A stretch of 44,665 nt of DNA, from contig CAZHCK010000011.1 of the NCBI GenBank assembly GCA_964530915.1, positions 1-44,665 of the forward strand. Direction: 5' to 3'. The stretch's first letter is position 1; the number at the start of each line of letters is the position of its first letter. The notes beneath the pieces are model-generated. The model was not told the DNA's origin. It saw nothing but the letters and a program-made list of their open reading frames with translations, and searched no databases. The position numbers and the translations under genes are program-made. This document shows, one piece after another, positions 42,632 to 44,665 of this stretch. The stretch comes from Cloacibacterium sp964530915. GTDB lineage: Bacteria > Bacteroidota > Bacteroidia > Flavobacteriales > Weeksellaceae.

Positions 42632-43933
42632 TTATAGAATTCCTTTTGCTTTGTCTAGTTGAACTTTTGCTTGAATTAATTCTATAGCGGCTTGATAATA
42701 TTTAGTTTGAGCCTCATACAATTGGTTTTCTGCTTGTGAAAGCTCGAAACTTGTACCCAGACCTTCTTTAAATTTCACATTTTGTTTTCTATAGATTTCA
42801 GAAGAAAGTTTTACCAAATCTTCTGCTGTATTATAAGAAGCTAGAGCGTTTTCGTAGTCTGTTGCTTTTTGATAATATTCGCTTTGTAGCTGTTTTTCGG
42901 CGTCTTCTTTATCTAATTGTGCTTTTACTAAATTTAGTTTTGCCTGTTCTGTTTTCCAATGTCTTTGTAAACCACTGAAAATAGGAACATCTAACTGAAT
43001 TCCCCAAAGTGTAGGATAATTCCATCTTAAATCATCTAAGCTGCTTCCTAATGCGTTGGCATTTGTAGAAAAGAAGGTAGATAAACTTGGTAAAGCTTTA
43101 GATTTTTCTAATTTTAATAACAATTGATTCACTCTTACTTGATTTTGTTTTAGTTTTAAGTCAATGTGGTTGCTGAAATCAAAACTATCTCTCGCAATTA
43201 ATTGTTTATTTTTATCTAAAACTTCATCAAATGTAGAAGTAAGTTCTAATTTTTCTTCTAAAGGAAATCCAATCAAATATTTTAAACCGTTGTTCAGTTT
43301 ATTTTTAGTTCTCTTAAGATTTTCAATTACTGTAGAAAGGTTTTTATAAGAGTATTCTAACTGCTCTACACTTTGTAATTCTGTAAGGCCCGTTTTGTAA
43401 ACTTGTCTTGTATCATTAAGATTTTTCTCTAGAACTCTTTTATTTTCTTCTAAAGTCTTAATATTTTCTTCAGTCGCTAAAACTCCAGCATAAGTCATCA
43501 TCACTGCTTCTTTGATAGAAATTTCTGTTTTTTCTTCAATTAAAGAAGCGGTTTCCTTATACGTTTTTGCACTTTCTAATCCTACAATGTAAGAACCATT
43601 GAAAAGGAGCTGAGAAACTGTAATTCCCGTATTAATATTCTGTTTTTGAGCCATAGGAAACTCAGAAACTTCTGTACTACCAGGAAAAGTAACAAACATT
43701 ACAGGAATTTTTATATAATTCGTGTATTTTGCTTGTCCACTCACTTGTGGAAGACCAATACCTACTGTTTCTTTTACTTTTTGCTGAGCAATGGTTTGAT
43801 CAATTTTTGCTTTTTTTACGTTGACGTTATTTTCTAGCGCATAAGAAACTGCCTCATCTATCGTGAGATTTTTCTGAGCATACATTTGCGTAGAAAATGC
43901 GGTGAGCGCGAAGATTTTAATCCAATTCTTCAT
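42632..43933 (-). CDS. TolC-family outer-membrane channel of the RND system
   Basis: This 433-residue protein has a signal peptide (MKNWIKIFALTAFSTQMYAQ) and two TolC repeats, one with TRQVYKTGLTELQSVEQLEYS and one with YRKQNVKFKEGLGTSFELSQAENQL. It is expected to be the outer-membrane exit of the adaptor-RND pump encoded directly downstream. Its start overlaps the end of the tetR gene by 17 bases, so translation of the channel is coupled to that of the regulator. Confidence 0.92.
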   Translation of the reverse strand: MKNWIKIFALTAFSTQMYAQKNLTIDEAVSYALENNVNVKKAKIDQTIAQQKVKETVGIGLPQVSGQAKYTNYIKIPVMFVTFPGSTEVSEFPMAQKQNINTGITVSQLLFNGSYIVGLESAKTYKETASLIEEKTEISIKEAVMMTYAGVLATEENIKTLEENKRVLEKNLNDTRQVYKTGLTELQSVEQLEYSYKNLSTVIENLKRTKNKLNNGLKYLIGFPLEEKLELTSTFDEVLDKNKQLIARDSFDFSNHIDLKLKQNQVRVNQLLLKLEKSKALPSLSTFFSTNANALGSSLDDLRWNYPTLWGIQLDVPIFSGLQRHWKTEQAKLNLVKAQLDKEDAEKQLQSEYYQKATDYENALASYNTAEDLVKLSSEIYRKQNVKFKEGLGTSFELSQAENQLYEAQTKYYQAAIELIQAKVQLDKAKGIL

Positions 43934-44531
43934 ACTTTGTTTTTAATTCTTTTAGTCGTTGTTGTCCTTTTTCTGTTACGATGGCGTTTAGATAAAAAAA
44001 CTTAATTCCGGTGGAAATGTATTTTTTATCATGAATATCTTCAAATAGCGGAGAAACATCTACAGAAAATAATAATGTGGTCAAAAATTTAATAAATAAA
44101 TCAGTAGGAATATCTGTTCTGTAATATCCTAATTCTACTCCTCTTTCGAAATTCTGCTTTAAAATTTCTTCAATTTTGATTGATATTGATTTCTGATGCT
44201 GATGAAATACTTCCGGATAATATTTTATCAATTGTAATACAAACGCATTTTTCTCCTGACTTGTTGCATCGTCTATTCTCTTTCCTGAAACAAACATGAT
44301 TTCTATAGGGCACTGATGATTTTTTCTTACGGTTTCTACTTCATCAATCGCCTTATTAGATATATGCTCTAAAACTTCGGTCAGTAATTCTTCTTTGTTT
44401 TTATACTTTTGATAAAGAGTTTTTTTCGAAATACAAAACTCTCTTGCAATATCATCCATTGTAAGCGTTTTCGCACCGTGAGTACGAAACATATCAAACA
44501 ATCTATCTAATGTACATCTTGTATTTTTCAT
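43917..44531 (-). CDS. TetR-family repressor of the efflux operon
   Basis: This protein of about 204 residues has an N-terminal helix-turn-helix (AKTLTMDDIAREFCISKKTLYQKYKNKEELL, about 20-50) and a divergent helical ligand-binding domain. The ATG at 44531 follows the -7 box and gives the normal TetR start (MKNTRCTLDRLFDMF). It is the first gene of the operon it likely controls. A GGAAACT-N13-AGTTTCC inverted repeat spans its own promoter, which fits autorepression. Confidence 0.92.
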   Translation of the reverse strand: MKNTRCTLDRLFDMFRTHGAKTLTMDDIAREFCISKKTLYQKYKNKEELLTEVLEHISNKAIDEVETVRKNHQCPIEIMFVSGKRIDDATSQEKNAFVLQLIKYYPEVFHQHQKSISIKIEEILKQNFERGVELGYYRTDIPTDLFIKFLTTLLFSVDVSPLFEDIHDKKYISTGIKFFYLNAIVTEKGQQRLKELKTKYEELD

Positions 44532-44542
44532 AATTACGGGTG

Positions 44543-44573
44543 CAAATATACAAACAAGGAAACTAAAAAACAA
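44543..44573 (-). promoter_or_regulatory. Promoter of the tetR-tolC-hlyD-RND operon
   Basis: On the minus strand TTG (44571-44573), a 20-base spacer and TATATTTG (44543-44550) form a near-consensus Bacteroidota promoter. The ATG follows 11 bases after the -7 box. Confidence 0.7.
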
Positions 44574-44584
44574 AAAAAGTTTCC
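44558..44584. promoter_or_regulatory. Candidate TetR operator GGAAACT-N13-AGTTTCC
   Basis: A perfect 7-13-7 inverted repeat brackets the -33 element: one arm lies in the promoter spacer and the other just upstream of -33. Binding there would block RNA polymerase. A second palindrome, TTTTATCTA-N8-TAGATAAAA at 44589-44614, lies upstream. Confidence 0.6.
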
Positions 44585-44665
44585 AAGTTTTTATCTATAT
44601 CGTTTTAGATAAAATCAATCACAAAAAAAAGTATGAATCCTAATTAACTATAATTAAAGTTAAAG

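Overview
This window is a chromosomal segment of a Flavobacteriia-type Bacteroidota, most likely in or near Weeksellaceae (Chryseobacterium/Cloacibacterium-like). The signs are very low GC, TAnnTTTG promoter -7 boxes (clear TTG partners 17-20 bp upstream for several), A-rich start regions without Shine-Dalgarno sequences, a fused alpha/beta E1 keto-acid dehydrogenase, the rpsF-rpsR-rplI cluster, and secreted proteins whose signal peptides end in AQ. There is no phage, integrase, transposase, CRISPR array or rRNA; there is one tRNA-Arg. The genus is an inference.

Layout. 1-6.3 kb: E2 and fused E1 of a branched-chain/pyruvate-type 2-oxoacid dehydrogenase, separated by a zinc-ribbon membrane protein, a GNAT acetyltransferase and the ribosomal proteins S6, S18 and L9. 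6.5-13 kb: a DUF4197 protein, then a plus-strand run of a type-1-secretion-like ABC protein, HlyD-type adaptor, TolC-type outer-membrane protein, DUF493 protein and TIGR01777 epimerase. The ABC protein keeps Walker A but has lost the other nucleotide-binding-domain motifs. 13-18.6 kb (minus): ArsC-like reductase, deoxynucleoside kinase, a predicted secreted repeat protein, glutaminyl-peptide cyclotransferase, AHSA1, two VOC proteins, DUF1569 and a Crp/Fnr regulator. 18.6-22.3 kb (minus): TolC, HlyD and ABC-2 permease with no ATPase gene. 22.4-28.3 kb (minus): a 1976-residue alpha-2-macroglobulin-family protein. 28.4-30.6 kb (plus): UbiA-like membrane protein, RecF, DUF721. 30.5-34.3 kb (minus): PF10136 membrane protein, MtgA, a metal-chelate binding lipoprotein. 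34.4-37.6 kb: tRNA-Arg, a GldA-like ATPase, a split ThrE-type exporter and a secreted protein. 37.8-44.5 kb (minus): a TetR-TolC-HlyD-RND efflux operon with a palindrome over its promoter.

The most unusual content lies in small-scale structure. (1) Several gene junctions consist of degenerate 7-bp tandem units held in phase; one such run fills the whole 78-bp stop-to-start interval at 11995-12072, and another lies between the efflux adaptor and pump genes. An 8-bp version precedes rpsF. (2) A palindromic intergenic-type repeat sits in frame inside the alpha-2-macroglobulin gene, and a half copy lies beside the same gene's 5' end. (3) The same protein carries a SusC-like plug signature in permuted order where no receptor barrel exists. 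(4) The type-1-like exporter has a degenerate ATPase domain. Several other intergenic repeat families lie at 1562-1697 and 6361-6480. No gap without a gene exceeds about 260 bases.
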